Shown piece after piece: positions 1-10,362 of a stretch of DNA of 64,000 nucleotides. The notes under the pieces are model-generated. The model saw nothing but the letters and a program-made list of their open reading frames with translations. It had not been told where the DNA came from and did no database searches. A program made the position numbers and the translations under genes. The stretch's first letter is position 1. Every line of letters starts with the position of its first letter. This DNA comes from Pelagibacterium xiamenense. Its GTDB lineage: Bacteria > Pseudomonadota > Alphaproteobacteria > Rhizobiales > Devosiaceae. Location: positions 1 to 64,000 of the forward strand of contig NZ_JAJOYS010000001.1 in NCBI RefSeq assembly GCF_021166475.1, read 5' to 3'.

Positions 1-1189
1 GGGCGAACGCGCCCTGGTATTCGCCCTCGACCCGCCGGGTGAGATCGGTCTGCGCCAGAGCGCCAAGCACCGTGACGGTTTCACCCAGGCCCCGCTCGAC
101 GGTTTCGACGAGATCGTTGACCCCGCCCGCCAGTGCATTGAGTTCCGCATCGGCGAAATTGGCCTCGACGCGATGCGAGAAGTCGCCCGCAACCGCCGCA
201 TTGACCACCTCGCCGAAGGAGTCGCGCAACTCGTTCATCATCGCCTGTCGCTCTTTGCGCCGGGTTTCGCTCGCTGCGATTTCGTCCTCGCTCATCTGTG
301 CGATGCGCGCCGCATTGTCGCGGAACACCTCGACCGCGCGCGCCATGGCGCCGATCTCATTGCTGTTGTCCACATAGGGGACTTCGGTCTCGAGCTCGTT
401 ATTGGCGATCTTGCCCATGACCTCCGAGAGCCTGGGGATCGGCCGCGAGATCGCCCGCGAGGCAAAGATCGCCAGCGCCCCGACCGCGACGACCGCGATA
501 ACCCCGACCAGGAACAGCATGCTCATCAACTCACCGACAATCGCGGTGATCGCATCCTTGCGGATATTGACCTGCAGCAGGCCCAGAACGTCTTCGCCCG
601 AAAGATAGGTGATCGGCTGATAGACGGTATAGTAATCGACGCCGTTGAACTGCGATTCCGTAATCACGCCCTCGCCGGCCATCAGCGTCTCGAAACCGGG
701 GCTGTCTGCATTGACCGGCGATTGCGAAAGACGCTCGCCATTGGCATCGACGTGCGAGGAAGACACTTCCTCGAACTGGCCGGTTTCGGCGTTCCACGCA
801 AACACGGCCGCGTTCTCGCCGGTAACCCGTGCAATCGAATCGACGGTGTCGTTGTTATAGAACCGCGGCATCACCCAGGTGCCGATCTTGGCGATATCGC
901 CTTCTTCGGTCCATTCGACCTGAATGCCGCCCATCCCGCTCAGGATCGTCGCTGCGGTGCGGATATTGCCGGCCTCAGCCGCGCTTGCGCGGTTCTCGGT
1001 ATCGGCGTTGAGGCTGATGAATACGGCCAGAACGACAACGCTCACCGAAAGCACGACGGCGGAAATCACCATCGCCGCGATCATTGTCGTCATCTTGAAA
1101 CGACCGAAGAAGGAACCCTTCTTCTTCTCCTCCGCGCCCTCGCGAGCGGCGCCAGAGTCAACCTGTTCTTGGTTTTCACCGATCGTCAT
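1..1189 (-). CDS. Methyl-accepting chemotaxis protein, 5' part (cut by window edge)
   Basis: I translated this from the reverse strand. It is the N-terminal ~396 residues of a chemoreceptor that would signal to the CheA/CheW array. About 35 charged cytoplasmic residues come first, then a membrane segment (about 36-60), an extracytoplasmic sensor of about 150 residues that looks like a single Cache-type domain, and a second membrane segment (about 215-242). A HAMP domain follows, starting near the RAISRPI motif, and then a second HAMP-like stretch (AGDFSHRVE... and QTDLTRRVEGEYQGAF). The signalling hairpin tip lies off the left edge. The start is the ATG at 1189, preceded by an AGGAAGG ribosome site about 10 bases away. 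The ligand is unknown. The opposite-strand frame over the same interval is a shadow. Confidence 0.88.
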   Translation of the reverse strand, partial: MTIGENQEQVDSGAAREGAEEKKKGSFFGRFKMTTMIAAMVISAVVLSVSVVVLAVFISLNADTENRASAAEAGNIRTAATILSGMGGIQVEWTEEGDIAKIGTWVMPRFYNNDTVDSIARVTGENAAVFAWNAETGQFEEVSSSHVDANGERLSQSPVNADSPGFETLMAGEGVITESQFNGVDYYTVYQPITYLSGEDVLGLLQVNIRKDAITAIVGELMSMLFLVGVIAVVAVGALAIFASRAISRPIPRLSEVMGKIANNELETEVPYVDNSNEIGAMARAVEVFRDNAARIAQMSEDEIAASETRRKERQAMMNELRDSFGEVVNAAVAGDFSHRVEANFADAELNALAGGVNDLVETVERGLGETVTVLGALAQTDLTRRVEGEYQGAFA

Positions 1190-1314
1190 CGGTATCCCCC
1201 CTTCCTTGGGTACAGTCGCAGCGGAAGGTACGGACAATTGATTAAATCAAAGTTTCAGGACGGGTAACCCGACGTTAAAGCCTCAAGGCCGCACGCATGG
1301 CGACCGGCAGATAC

Positions 1315-1340
1315 AAAAAAGGGCGCTCACAAGCGCCCTT
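1315..1340 (-). terminator. Rho-independent terminator of the ATP synthase operon
   Basis: A perfect 9-bp stem (AAGGGCGCT at 1319-1327 and AGCGCCCTT at 1332-1340) with a 4-base loop lies 26 bases past the atpC stop. On the reverse strand it is followed by a run of six T. Confidence 0.9.
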
Positions 1341-1365
1341 ACTGCATCCTCGATCCGGCCCCCGA

Positions 1366-1788
1366 TCAGTGCGCGGCGCGCCCGAGACCTGCACTTTCGA
1401 CAAGCAGGTTCTTCCAGGTATCGAGCCTGTTCTGCGCAGCGCTTTTCGCGTCGATATCCTCGGCCGCCGACAGCGCTTCCTGCGCCTCGGCGATCTTGGC
1501 TTCGATCTCCGTGCGCCCGAACTCGCTGGCCGGCTTGGCGTCTTCAGCCAGGATCGTCAGCCCGGCCTGCGAAATATCGGCAAACCCGCCGCCCACGAAA
1601 TAGCTCGTGGCCGCGCCGTCGGTATTGGTGACGGTAACGAAGCCCGGCTTGAGCGTGGTCATCAGGGGCGCATGCTCGCCCATGACCGTCAGATAGCCCT
1701 CGGCCCCCGGCACGACGACCGACCGCACCTCGGCCGAAAGCACGAGATATTCGGGCGAAACGATTTCGATTTTGACGCCATCGGCCAT
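1366..1788 (-). CDS. atpC: ATP synthase F1 epsilon subunit
   Basis: The 140-residue product has the epsilon beta-sandwich signature near the start (KIEIVSPE, then VVVPGAEGYLTVMGEHAPL) and a helical, alanine/glutamate-rich C-terminus that in the family can insert into the rotor and inhibit ATP hydrolysis. Length is normal. It is the last gene of atpHAGDC, 116 bases after atpD, and is followed by the operon terminator. The protein sits at the base of the gamma rotor stalk on the cytoplasmic side. The ATG at 1788 is preceded by GGAGG-like sequence (cctcctctggagg on the forward strand). Confidence 0.97.
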   Translation of the reverse strand: MADGVKIEIVSPEYLVLSAEVRSVVVPGAEGYLTVMGEHAPLMTTLKPGFVTVTNTDGAATSYFVGGGFADISQAGLTILAEDAKPASEFGRTEIEAKIAEAQEALSAAEDIDAKSAAQNRLDTWKNLLVESAGLGRAAH

Positions 1789-1904
1789 GGAACGGGCCTC
1801 CTCTGGAGGGTTTCCGGGACCGGCGAAAACCGCCCTTTCGCCCCGGAACCGCTACGAACTGTAAAAGTAACGATCCGTCCCGGCTGCCCGGGACGGACAT
1901 TGTC

Positions 1905-3362
<1,458 letters not shown>

Positions 3363-4250
3363 TTAGAGCGCTTCGGCGCCCGAAATGATTTCGATCAGTT
3401 CCTTGGTGATCTGCGCCTGACGCTGGCGGTTATAGCTTAGCGTCAGCTTGTTGATCATCTCACCGGCATTGCGCGTGGCGTTGTCCATCGCCGTCATCTG
3501 CGCGCCGAAGAACGAGGCGTTGTTCTCCAGAAGCGCCCGGAACACCTGCACACTCACATTGCGCGGCAAGAGGTCGGCGAGGATGGTTTCCTCGTCCGGC
3601 TCGTATTCGTAGATCGCCGCGCCCGAATGGACCGCCTCTTCGCCCTCTTCCTCGTCGAACTTGGCGGGAATGAGCTGGATCGACGTCGGCACCTGGCTGA
3701 TCACCGATTTGAACGTCGCAAAGAACAGCGTGGCGACGTCGAACTCCTCCGCCTCGTACATGTCGAGCAGCTTCTGCCCGATCCCCTGCGCGGTGTCGTA
3801 ACCGAGTTGCTTGACTTCCCTGAGCGAAATCGTCTCGAGCATGTTCTTGGAGAACTGGCGCTTGAGGATATCCGCGCCCTTGCGGCCCACGCACAGGATC
3901 TTGACCGTCTTGCCCTGCGCCAGGAGCTCTTCGGTGTGCTCGCGCGCCATCCGCGCGATCGAGGAGTTGAAGCCACCCGCAAGCCCGCGCTCGCCGGTGG
4001 CGACCACGAGAAGGTGGACGTCGTCCTTGCCGGTCCCCGCAAGCAGCTTGGGAGCGTCCGGACGGCCCTTATAGGCGAGCGCCAGGCCCGAAAGAACCTT
4101 CTCCATGCGCTCGGCATAGGGCCGCGCGGCCTCCGCGGCGTCCTGCGCACGCTTGAGTTTGGCCGCGGCGACCATCTGCATCGCCTTGGTGATCTTCTGG
4201 GTCGACTTGACCGAGGTGATCCGGTTCTTGAGGTCTTTCAAAGAGGGCAT
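3363..4250 (-). CDS. atpG: ATP synthase F1 gamma subunit (central rotor)
   Basis: The 295-residue product begins with the family hallmark [27 protein letters not shown] and ends with the conserved helix [25 protein letters not shown]. These two helices form the coiled-coil shaft that turns inside the alpha3beta3 ring. Between them is the Rossmann-like globular domain ([14 protein letters not shown]). Length is typical. It lies between atpA (52-base gap) and atpD (18-base gap) in the operon. Confidence 0.98.
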   Translation of the reverse strand: MPSLKDLKNRITSVKSTQKITKAMQMVAAAKLKRAQDAAEAARPYAERMEKVLSGLALAYKGRPDAPKLLAGTGKDDVHLLVVATGERGLAGGFNSSIARMAREHTEELLAQGKTVKILCVGRKGADILKRQFSKNMLETISLREVKQLGYDTAQGIGQKLLDMYEAEEFDVATLFFATFKSVISQVPTSIQLIPAKFDEEEGEEAVHSGAAIYEYEPDEETILADLLPRNVSVQVFRALLENNASFFGAQMTAMDNATRNAGEMINKLTLSYNRQRQAQITKELIEIISGAEAL

Positions 4251-4302
4251 TGCGCCAAAAGCTCCCTGCCAGCCGGGTCGGGTTTAAACGCGATCAAACA
4301 AA

Positions 4303-5835
4303 TCAGGCCGCGTAGGTCTTCTTGAACGCATCGAGGGCAGCCTTGAGCTTTTCCTTGATGCTGTCCGAAAGCGCCTTCTCGGTCGCGATCGCCTCGAGCA
4401 GGTCGGCATGCTTGCTCCGCAGGGTGCCGAGCAGCGCCTTCTCGAAGGGCTGCACGCCCGAAACCGGCAGATCGTCGAGATAGCCGTTCACGCCCGCATA
4501 GATCACCGCAACCTGTTCTTCGGTCTTCAAAGGCGAAAACTGCGGCTGCTTCAAAAGCTCGGTCAAACGCGCACCGCGATTGAGCAAGCGCTGCGTCGCC
4601 GCGTCAAGGTCGGAACCGAACTGCGCGAACGCCGCCATCTCGCGATACTGGGAAAGCTCGCCCTTGATCGACCCGGCCACCTGCTTCATCGCCTTGATCT
4701 GGGCCGACGAGCCCACGCGGCTAACCGACAGGCCGACGTTCACCGCCGGGCGGATGCCCTGGAAGAAGAGGTTGGTTTCAAGGAAGATCTGACCGTCCGT
4801 GATCGAGATCACGTTGGTCGGGATATAGGCCGACACGTCGTTGGCCTGCGTTTCGATGACCGGCAGCGCCGTCAGCGAACCCGCGCCGTGGTTCTCGTTG
4901 AGCTTCGCCGCGCGCTCGAGGAGCCGCGAATGAAGATAGAACACGTCGCCCGGATACGCTTCACGTCCGGGAGGACGGCGCAAAAGCAGCGACATCTGGC
5001 GATAGGCGACGGCCTGCTTGGAAAGGTCGTCATACCCGATCACGGCGTGCATGCCGTTATCGCGGAAATATTCGCCGATCGCACACGCGGTGAACGGGGC
5101 GAGGAACTGCATCGGCGCCGGGTCCGAAGCGGTCGCGGCGATAACGATCGAATATTCGAGCGCGCCATTGTCTTCGAGCGTCTTGACGAACTGGGCAACC
5201 GTCGAACGCTTCTGGCCCACCGCGACGTAGACGCAGTAGAGCTTGTCGTTCTCGTTGCCGGCGTCGTGCGCTGGCTTCTGGTTGAGGAACGTATCGAGCA
5301 GGATGGCGGTCTTGCCGGTCTGGCGGTCGCCAATCACGAGTTCGCGCTGGCCGCGGCCGATGGGGATGAGCGCGTCGATGGCCTTGAGCCCGGTCGCCAT
5401 CGGCTCGTGCACCGATTTACGCGGCAGAATGCCCGGCGCCTTGACGTCCACGCGGCGGCGTTCGGTGTATTCGATCGGGCCCTTGCCGTCGATCGGGTTG
5501 CCCAGACCGTCGACCACGCGGCCGAGAAGGCCCTTGCCGACGGGGGTGTCGACGATCGCGCCGGTGCGCTTGACCGTGTCGCCTTCCTTGATCTCGCGGT
5601 CCGAGCCGAAGATCACGATACCGACATTGTCCTCTTCGAGGTTCAACGCCATGCCCTTGATGCCGCCCGGGAACTCGACGAGCTCACCTGCCTGCACATT
5701 GTCGAGGCCATAAACGCGCGCGATACCGTCACCGACCGAGAGCACCTGCCCGACTTCGGAAACGCTCGCTTCCTTGCCGAAATCCTTGATCTGGTCTTTG
5801 AGGATCGCGGAAATTTCCGCAGCTTTGATGTCCAT
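4303..5835 (-). CDS. atpA: ATP synthase F1 alpha subunit
   Basis: The 510-residue product has a beta-barrel N-terminal domain, the P-loop GDRQTGKT (169-176) and the usual nucleotide-binding and C-terminal helical domains. Alpha binds non-catalytic nucleotide and supports the beta active sites. The start codon overlaps the atpH stop in the arrangement TAATG (one shared base at 5835), which suggests translational coupling within the operon. Length and sequence are ordinary. Confidence 0.99.
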   Translation of the reverse strand: MDIKAAEISAILKDQIKDFGKEASVSEVGQVLSVGDGIARVYGLDNVQAGELVEFPGGIKGMALNLEEDNVGIVIFGSDREIKEGDTVKRTGAIVDTPVGKGLLGRVVDGLGNPIDGKGPIEYTERRRVDVKAPGILPRKSVHEPMATGLKAIDALIPIGRGQRELVIGDRQTGKTAILLDTFLNQKPAHDAGNENDKLYCVYVAVGQKRSTVAQFVKTLEDNGALEYSIVIAATASDPAPMQFLAPFTACAIGEYFRDNGMHAVIGYDDLSKQAVAYRQMSLLLRRPPGREAYPGDVFYLHSRLLERAAKLNENHGAGSLTALPVIETQANDVSAYIPTNVISITDGQIFLETNLFFQGIRPAVNVGLSVSRVGSSAQIKAMKQVAGSIKGELSQYREMAAFAQFGSDLDAATQRLLNRGARLTELLKQPQFSPLKTEEQVAVIYAGVNGYLDDLPVSGVQPFEKALLGTLRSKHADLLEAIATEKALSDSIKEKLKAALDAFKKTYAA

Positions 5836-6404
5836 TAGCTGACCCCTTTCATGGCGATCTTCATGGCCGAAAGTTTTGTCTTGAGGGAGGTATCGATCAT
5901 TTTCGAGCCGACCTTGACGACCAGTCCGCCGATCAGGCTCTCATCGACACGTGTTTTCAACGATACGGCCTTGCCGATCTTGTCCTTGAGAACCTTCGCC
6001 AGTTCGGCCGATTGCGCGTCCGACAAGGGCGCAGCGGAAACCACGTCCGCGCTCACCTCGTTGCGCGCATCCGCGGCAAGGTCCTTATAGAGCGAAATGA
6101 TGGCCGGGACCGCATAGAGCCGCCCGTTCTTGGCCACGAGCCGCAGCGTGTTCGCGACAAGCTCGGGTGTCTTGGCCTTGGCAAGGATCGCCTCGAGCAC
6201 CTCGCCCTTTTTGTCGGCGGTGATGGTCGGGCTTTCGAGGAACTTGGCGAAATCGTCGTTAGAATCGATGAGGGCCGCGATAGCGTCGAGGCTCTTCTCG
6301 GTGTCCTCGATCGCGTTCGCTTCGCTGGCCAGATCGAAAAGCGCCGTCGCATAAGGCCGCCCGATCTGGAACAAAACAGAGTGTGTAGCGCTCAAGCCTT
6401 CCAA
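5835..6404 (-). CDS. atpH: ATP synthase F1 delta subunit (OSCP)
   Basis: The 189-residue protein opens with the family signature [12 protein letters not shown] and ends with a beta segment containing [27 protein letters not shown], both diagnostic of delta/OSCP, the stator piece linking F1 to the b subunits. It is the first gene of atpHAGDC. As is usual in Alphaproteobacteria the F0 genes are not in this operon. The ATG at 6404 gives about eight residues before the conserved core; a slightly internal start cannot be excluded. Confidence 0.97.
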   Translation of the reverse strand: MEGLSATHSVLFQIGRPYATALFDLASEANAIEDTEKSLDAIAALIDSNDDFAKFLESPTITADKKGEVLEAILAKAKTPELVANTLRLVAKNGRLYAVPAIISLYKDLAADARNEVSADVVSAAPLSDAQSAELAKVLKDKIGKAVSLKTRVDESLIGGLVVKVGSKMIDTSLKTKLSAMKIAMKGVS

Positions 6405-6620
6405 CCCCGCTGTTTGCCTCCGGCATCGTGCACAGCAGTAAGCGCGATGCGGGACGAAAATTTCAAAATGATAGCTTCCCGTGAGGCTGTCCGGGGGAGG
6501 ACAACCCGCAATTTCCGGCTGGCCTTACCATGCCCCACCGGGCCGCGCAAGCGCATCGCGGCCAAATTGGGGCGGCTTAAATGTCGCAACTGTCACAGAA
6601 CCCGGAAAGCCCGCGAACGC

Positions 6621-8795
6621 TCAGTAAAAACTCATCGGATCGATATCGACCTGGACCCGCAAACTCCCCCGCGCCGGATCGGCGTTTTCCAGCCAGAACC
6701 GTACATATCCCGAAAGATCGAACTCCTTGGGGCTCTGCGCCAGAATCCGCACCCTGTACCGTCCGCGCACCATGGCGACGGGCGCATCCGCCGGCCCGAA
6801 CCGCCGCACTTTTTCCGAAAGCGGCGCCGCCGCCATCAGCGCCCTGGCATATCCGAAGGTCTCGTCGTGGTCGGCCCCCGAAACGATGAGCGCCGCCAGC
6901 CGTCCGAACGGCGGCAGCCCGCCCTGCTCGCGCACCTTGAGTTCGTGCGCATAGAACGCCTCGCGATCGCCCTTGACCATGGTCTGCATCACCGGGTGCT
7001 CCGGGTGATAGGTCTGCAAAAACGCCTTGCCCGACCTGGACGCGCGCCCCGCCCGCCCCGTCACCTGGGTGAGGATCTGGAACGTCTTCTCAGCCGCGCG
7101 CGGGTCACCATGCGCGAGCCCCAGATCCGCATCGATCACGCCCACCAGCGAGAGCTTCTCGAAATGATGCCCCTTGGCCACCAGTTGCGTGCCGATGATA
7201 AGGTTGTAGTCCCCCCGTGCGATCTCAGCGAAGCGCTCCCGGATCTGCGTCATCGACCCCATGTCCGAGGACAGCACCACCGGCCGCGCGCCTGGAAAAC
7301 GCTCCGCGACCTCCTCGGCGATCCGTTCGATCCCCGGCCCCACCGCGACGAGCGAATCCGCCGCCCCGCACGACCCGCAGACCTCCGGTGCCCGCTCCTC
7401 GTGCCCGCAATGATGGCACATGAGCACGCCCCGGAACCGGTGCTCGACAAGCCATGTCGAGCAGTCCGGGCATTGATACTGATGCCCGCACGCCCGGCAC
7501 AGCGTCAAAGGGGCGTAGCCCCGGCGGTTGAGGAAAAGGAGCGCCTGCTCGCCCCTGTCGAGCGCGTCGAACACCGCCCGCGCCAGCCGCGGCGCGATCC
7601 ACTGCCCCTTTTCCGGCCCCTCCTCGCGCATGTCGATCGCGGTGATGTCCGGCAGCGTCGCCTCGGCGAACCGGCTTTCGAGCTTCACATGCGCGTACCG
7701 CCCCTGATTGGCGTTGTTGCGCGATTCGACCGACGGCGTCGCCGAGGAGAGGATCACCCGCGCCCCGGCGAGCGAGGCCCTGACCACCGCCATATCGCGG
7801 CCGTGATAATTGACCCGGTCGGCCTGCTTGAACGCCCCGTCATGCTCCTCGTCGAGAACGAAAAGCCCCAGGTCCCGGAACGGCAGAAAGAGCGCCGAGC
7901 GCGCCCCGATCACCGCGCGCACCGCGCCGGTGAGAACCCCGCGCCACACCCGCGCGCGCTGCATCGGCGTCATGTCCGAATGCCATTCCGCCGCCCGCTG
8001 CCCGAAGCGCTTTTCGAACCGGTCGAGAAACGTGTGCGTCAGCGCAATTTCGGGCAGGATGATCGCCACCTGTCGTCCGGCCCGCAGGCAATCGGCAACG
8101 GATTCGAAAAACACCTCCGTCTTCCCCGACCCGGTGATCCCGTCAAGAAGCGCAACGGAAAACCCGCCCGTATCGTGCGCCCGGATGTCATCGAGCGCCC
8201 TTTGCTGGTCCGCCGAAAGCGCCGCCGGTGCGAAGTCCGGCTCGGGCGGCATCACCGGCGGAGGCGGCGGCAATTCGATCTGCTCGAGCGTCCCGGCCTT
8301 GACCAGCCCCTCGATCACCGACGGCGACACCCCCGAGGCCCCGACGAGCGCCGCCTTGGCCCACGGCATGTCGTCCTCGAGCAAATCGAGCACGCGTTTT
8401 CGCGCGTCGGTCAGCCGTTCAGGGTCCGGTCCGGCGCGCCTGTATGCCAGGATCGGCCGGGGCGGATCGAGCCCCTCCCGGCTCCGCAACGCCCCGCGCA
8501 ACACCATCCCCGGTTGCGCCAGCGTATAGCGTGCGACCCAGTCGACAAGCTGCAAAAGCTCCTCGGAAAGCGGCGGCACCTCGAAGACGTGCGCGATGTC
8601 CTTGAGCCGGTTATGGGCAAAATTGTCCTCGGGCGCGCCCCAGACCACCCCCAGCGTCGGCCGCGGCCCCAGCGGCACGACGACGATCGACCCGCGCGTA
8701 ACCTCCATCCCTTCGGGCACCCGATAGGAATAAGGCTTGTCGACGGCGACCGCGACCATGACCGAAACGATGGGACCAAGTGAGGACAACGACAT
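6621..8795 (-). CDS. priA: Primosomal protein N' (replication restart helicase PriA)
   Basis: PriA reloads the replisome at stalled forks. The 724-residue product, taken from the ATG at 8795, matches the family length. It has the N-terminal 3' DNA-end binding domain (VAVDKPYSYRVPEG), the helicase P-loop GITGSGKTEV, the DEEH Walker B box, and a zinc-binding insert with paired cysteines (CRACGH, CPDC, CHHCGH, CGSCGA). The same frame stays open upstream to 9065, but those extra residues are arginine-rich and overlap the repeat in the gap, so I reject that longer start. The gene diverges from xerC, with atpH upstream of its end on the same strand. Confidence 0.96.
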   Translation of the reverse strand: MSLSSLGPIVSVMVAVAVDKPYSYRVPEGMEVTRGSIVVVPLGPRPTLGVVWGAPEDNFAHNRLKDIAHVFEVPPLSEELLQLVDWVARYTLAQPGMVLRGALRSREGLDPPRPILAYRRAGPDPERLTDARKRVLDLLEDDMPWAKAALVGASGVSPSVIEGLVKAGTLEQIELPPPPPVMPPEPDFAPAALSADQQRALDDIRAHDTGGFSVALLDGITGSGKTEVFFESVADCLRAGRQVAIILPEIALTHTFLDRFEKRFGQRAAEWHSDMTPMQRARVWRGVLTGAVRAVIGARSALFLPFRDLGLFVLDEEHDGAFKQADRVNYHGRDMAVVRASLAGARVILSSATPSVESRNNANQGRYAHVKLESRFAEATLPDITAIDMREEGPEKGQWIAPRLARAVFDALDRGEQALLFLNRRGYAPLTLCRACGHQYQCPDCSTWLVEHRFRGVLMCHHCGHEERAPEVCGSCGAADSLVAVGPGIERIAEEVAERFPGARPVVLSSDMGSMTQIRERFAEIARGDYNLIIGTQLVAKGHHFEKLSLVGVIDADLGLAHGDPRAAEKTFQILTQVTGRAGRASRSGKAFLQTYHPEHPVMQTMVKGDREAFYAHELKVREQGGLPPFGRLAALIVSGADHDETFGYARALMAAAPLSEKVRRFGPADAPVAMVRGRYRVRILAQSPKEFDLSGYVRFWLENADPARGSLRVQVDIDPMSFY

Positions 8796-8913
8796 TTCCC
8801 GAACGATAGCGAGCCAAGGGGACGCGATTCTGCGCCCCTGCGCAATCATCGCTATCGGCACCGGCGCCCAACCGCAAGACGGCTGGATATGCCGCAGGCC
8901 GAACCCCTCCGGA

Positions 8914-9211
8914 GCAAACTTATCCCCGCCTCTCAAACCTCGCCTATGATGCGCGTTACGGACCCGCTTTGATGGGCGCAGGCGCGACGAACGTTTGGGC
9001 GGGACCGGTCCGGGTCCGATGGGAGTCGTCCCAGCGGAGGTCCGAACGTCACCGAGGCCAGCCACAGCGATCCTGTGGTCACCGGGGAAACCTGGCGGGG
9101 ATTGGCCCCAGCCCGAGCGGACGCCAAGCCTAAAATCCCGGATGTATGCGGCGAGGCGGACCTCGCATCTAAATTATCAGTATGAGGCATCGTCTCGCCG
9201 CATACCGTCCA
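8914..9211 (+). repeat. Structured dispersed repeat, copy A (two conserved modules)
   Basis: This noncoding stretch fills most of the 8796-9300 gap between priA and xerC. Two modules match copy B (54595-54982, opposite strand). Module 1 is 8914-9015; its 15-base start is identical in both copies and its 59-base core at 8957-9015 differs at about three positions. Module 2 is 9106-9211. Module 2 contains a long hairpin: arms 9144-9157 and 9192-9205 pair over 14 bp, one pair being G-U in RNA, with an inner CCTC/GAGG stem. The 90-base spacer differs from copy B and has a small hairpin (CCACAG..CTGTGG, 9062-9078). Nothing in it looks coding. Confidence 0.85.
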
Positions 9212-9300
9212 CGCTCTTTGAAAACCGGGGTTTGAAGGCCGCCGGGCCGCTCGCACGCGCCTTTGCCAATTCCTAACCCCTCCCCCGCTACCCTTGCCCC

Positions 9301-10230
9301 ATGACCGACACCGGCTTTGCCATTTCCGAGACACTGCGTGCCCACATCACAGAGTGGCGGCGCGAACTGACCGCCATCCGCCGTCTTTCCCCCAAAACCA
9401 TCGAAGCCTATGCGCGCGATCTCGACCAGTTCCTCGCCTTCCTCTCGGGCCATATCGGCGGAACCGTCGACATGGGCGACCTTGGGGACGTCCGCGCCGC
9501 CGACCTGCGCGCCTTCTTTGCCGCCCGCCGCGCCGGCGGCACCGGCTCGCGCTCCATCGCCCGCGGACTTTCGGGGCTCAAATCCTTTTTCACCTTCCTC
9601 GAACGCAAGGGCGTCATGGCGCTCGAGGCGCTCTCGGTCGTGAGAACGCCAAAGCGCGCGCAGACCCTGCCCAAGGCGCTGACGGTGTCCGAGGCGCGCG
9701 CGGCGATCGACACCACCCACGAGCTCGAAGACCGCCCATGGGTCGCCGCCCGCGACGCCGCCGTGCTCGCCCTGTGCTATGGCGCCGGCCTGCGCATTTC
9801 CGAAGCCCTCGCCATAACCCGCGCCGATCTCGACGCGCAGAGCCTCCGCGTGCTGGGCAAAGGCAACAAGGTCCGCCTCGTTCCCCTCATCGCCCCCGTG
9901 CGCCAGGCCGTATCGGCCTACCTTGCGGCCTGCCCTTTCGCGCTCGAGCCCCGCGACCCGATTTTCCGTGGCGTCCGTGGCGGCCCGCTGTCCCCGCGTA
10001 TCGTCCAGCTCCGCGCCGAACAGCTCCGCTCGGCCCTGGGCCTGCCGCCCTCGGCGACCCCCCACGCGCTGCGTCATTCCTTCGCCACCCATCTCCTCGG
10101 CAAGGGCGGCGACTTGCGGTCGATCCAGGAGCTTTTGGGCCACGCTTCGCTCTCGACGACGCAGATCTACACCCACGCGGACACCGAGCATTTGCTCGAC
10201 GTTTACCGCAAGGCGCATCCGCGCGGATAG
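9301..10230 (+). CDS. xerC: Tyrosine recombinase XerC
   Basis: XerC works with XerD at the dif site to resolve chromosome dimers. The 309-residue protein has an N-terminal core-binding domain (about 10-105) and a catalytic domain with the full active set: Arg165 (GAGLRISE), Lys187 (GKGNK), His255 and Arg258 (HALRHSFATHLL), His281 (LGHAS) and nucleophile Tyr290 (QIYTH). It is a chromosomal housekeeping type, not a phage integrase: it is next to priA and there is no tRNA or att site beside it. No clear ribosome site precedes the ATG at 9301; the upstream sequence is C-rich. Repeat copy A ends 89 bases before the start. Confidence 0.95.
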   Translation: MTDTGFAISETLRAHITEWRRELTAIRRLSPKTIEAYARDLDQFLAFLSGHIGGTVDMGDLGDVRAADLRAFFAARRAGGTGSRSIARGLSGLKSFFTFLERKGVMALEALSVVRTPKRAQTLPKALTVSEARAAIDTTHELEDRPWVAARDAAVLALCYGAGLRISEALAITRADLDAQSLRVLGKGNKVRLVPLIAPVRQAVSAYLAACPFALEPRDPIFRGVRGGPLSPRIVQLRAEQLRSALGLPPSATPHALRHSFATHLLGKGGDLRSIQELLGHASLSTTQIYTHADTEHLLDVYRKAHPRG

Positions 10231-10362
10231 CGCGCCCGAATTTGGCTTTCGGACTGGTAATTGGCCGCCGAATGCTGTTCACTCCAGATAACGTCGGCGA
10301 CCCAGGGGCGCGCTGAAAAAAACCAATCGCGGCGACATCGCCGGACGGTAAGGGACGAGATC

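Noticed and set aside
173-1267. Long forward frame over the chemoreceptor gene
   Set aside because: It has strong arginine/aspartate bias and no domain. The reverse strand encodes a clear chemoreceptor with membrane segments, HAMP and a ribosome site.
6012-8783. 923-codon forward frame opposite atpH and priA
   Set aside because: Shadow of high-GC codon usage on the opposite strand; composition is almost entirely Arg, Pro and His with no recognisable domain.
8796-9065. N-terminal extension of PriA by 90 residues up to 9065
   Set aside because: The extra residues are arginine- and glycine-rich, overlap the structured repeat and precede the point where the PriA family fold begins. The ATG at 8795 gives normal family length.
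8933-9334. Reverse-strand frame here resembling a forward frame at 54363-54683 at protein level (both contain PHT..N.R.ASPHTSG)
   Set aside because: The similarity comes from translating the shared palindromic repeat. Neither frame has a ribosome site or domain, and the rest of each is unrelated.
9301-10230. Phage or integrative-element integrase
   Set aside because: The sequence and length fit chromosomal XerC, and the context (priA, no tRNA, no att repeats, no other mobile genes) argues against a mobile element.
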